Shown here in pieces: positions 13,230 through 13,849 of a DNA stretch of 13,849 bases (position 1 is its first letter; every line of letters begins with the position of its first letter). Source of the stretch: an uncultured Collinsella sp. (lineage in GTDB: Bacteria > Actinomycetota > Coriobacteriia > Coriobacteriales > Coriobacteriaceae). The stretch is from assembly GCA_900542635.1 (NCBI GenBank), contig UQOJ01000057.1:1-13849 (forward strand), written 5' to 3'. The notes beneath the pieces were generated by a model. It searched no databases. It saw only the letters and a list, made by a program, of their open reading frames with translations, and was not told the origin of the DNA. A program made the translations under genes and the position numbers.

Positions 13230-13283
13230 ACAGCGACTTACTTCTCTCTTTTTATTTACTTTTGTTCGATCAAGGAGATCATC

Positions 13284-13849
13284 ATGAGCCAGTTCATCAA
13301 CAACCCCGAGCACACCTTTGGTTTCGATACCCTGCAGCTTCACGTTGGCCAGGAGAGCGCCGATCCCGCATCCGACTCCCGCGCCGTGCCTATCTACCAG
13401 ACCACGAGCTATGTGTTCCGCAATTCCCAGCACGCCGCCGACCGCTTTGGTCTTGCCGACGCCGGCAACATCTACGGCCGTCTGACCAACTCCACCCAGG
13501 GCGTCTTCGAGGACCGTATCGCCGCACTCGAGGGTGGTGTGGCAGGTCTTGCCGTCGCCTCCGGTGCTGCTGCCATCACCTATACCCTGCAGGCTCTTGC
13601 CCAGGCCGGTGACCACGTGGTGGCTCAAAAGACCATCTACGGTGGCTCCTACAACCTGCTGGAGCATACGCTCTCCCAGTTTGGCGTCGAGACCACCTTC
13701 GTCGATGCCCACAACCTGGACGAGGCCGAGGGCGCCATCAAGGACAACACCACGGTCATCTATCTCGAGACGCTCGGCAACCCCAACTCCGACATCCCCA
13801 ACATCGACGCCATCTCCGAGATCGCCAAGAAGCACGGTCTGCCGGTTGT
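13284..13849 (+). CDS. metY: O-acetylhomoserine sulfhydrylase MetY, 5' part, cut by the window edge
   Basis: The first 188 codons of a PLP-dependent Cys/Met-metabolism enzyme, usually about 430 residues. It makes homocysteine from O-acetylhomoserine and sulfide. Seen are the N-terminal FDTLQLHVGQ segment, PIYQTTSYVF, NIYGRLTNSTQ, ALEGGVAGLAVASGAAA, YGGSYNLLEHTL and LETLGNPNSDIPNID, typical of O-acetylhomoserine/O-acetylserine sulfhydrylases. The PLP lysine lies beyond the edge. AAGGAG (13272-13277) precedes ATG 13284 by 6 nt. Codon use is strongly biased to C/G-ending optimal codons, suggesting high expression. It is divergent from the LysR gene and preceded by the leader-peptide region. Cystathionine gamma-synthase is a less likely alternative. 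Confidence 0.93.
   Translation, partial: MSQFINNPEHTFGFDTLQLHVGQESADPASDSRAVPIYQTTSYVFRNSQHAADRFGLADAGNIYGRLTNSTQGVFEDRIAALEGGVAGLAVASGAAAITYTLQALAQAGDHVVAQKTIYGGSYNLLEHTLSQFGVETTFVDAHNLDEAEGAIKDNTTVIYLETLGNPNSDIPNIDAISEIAKKHGLPV

Noticed and set aside
13107..13283. A classical SAM-I or SAM-IV riboswitch before metY
   Set aside because: I could not find the conserved GATGAAACC, GGCAACC or GGTGCTAATTCC-type segments. A covariance-model search is still worthwhile.
13101..13835. A 244-codon open frame on the minus strand opposite metY
   Set aside because: It is antisense to a clear MetY and to its promoter and leader, and has no recognisable domain. It is a composition shadow.

Overview
The window reads as a chromosomal stretch of a GC-rich, strictly anaerobic Gram-positive bacterium. 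I think Coriobacteriia of the Collinsella type is most likely. The grounds are an oxygen-sensitive class III ribonucleotide reductase, strong C/G preference at third codon positions, purine-rich Shine-Dalgarno sites, and TAxxxT -10 boxes with mostly weak -35 boxes. The genus is an inference from style and gene content, not a database match. I see no prophage, transposase, tRNA, rRNA or CRISPR array.

Layout. 1-622: non-coding. It holds a terminator of an upstream gene, several long-range pairings, a promoter region with a near-consensus NrdR box (350-365), and a structured leader for nrdD. 623-3853: nrdD and nrdG, separated by 426 bp that contain two large inverted repeats (2857-2994 and 3173-3256). 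3920-5589: folE, an HD-domain phosphohydrolase and folB, a short pterin/folate operon without folP, folK or a Nudix gene. 5596-7460, minus strand: an M19 dipeptidase and a YgjP-like metallopeptidase. 7581-8591: a SlyD-like FKBP isomerase tightly coupled to a UreE-like protein, with no urease genes in view. 8675-9472: a Cof-type HAD phosphatase. 9488-13010, minus strand: LysR regulator, RNase HI, Gfo/Idh/MocA oxidoreductase, acylphosphatase and a PerR-like Fur regulator. 13284 to the right edge: the 5' part of metY (O-acetylhomoserine sulfhydrylase), divergent from the LysR gene.

How the parts work together. NrdD and NrdG make dNTPs without oxygen, and the NrdR box suggests the usual dNTP-dependent repression. 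FolE, the HD protein and FolB cover the early pterin steps, and the HD protein is a candidate for the otherwise missing dihydroneopterin triphosphate dephosphorylation. SlyD and UreE are both nickel-handling families, so their pairing away from urease suggests nickel delivery to another enzyme. The metY control region is the most elaborate: a good promoter (TTGACC, 17 bp, TACTAT), a possible LysR site upstream, and a leader of about 175 nt. That leader encodes a 17-residue peptide with a strong Shine-Dalgarno and two cysteines, overlapped by mutually exclusive stems. This looks like a sulfur-responsive attenuator.

A recurrent feature is long, near-perfect inverted repeats just after stop codons, mostly without a U-tract. 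They may be U-less intrinsic terminators of this lineage.
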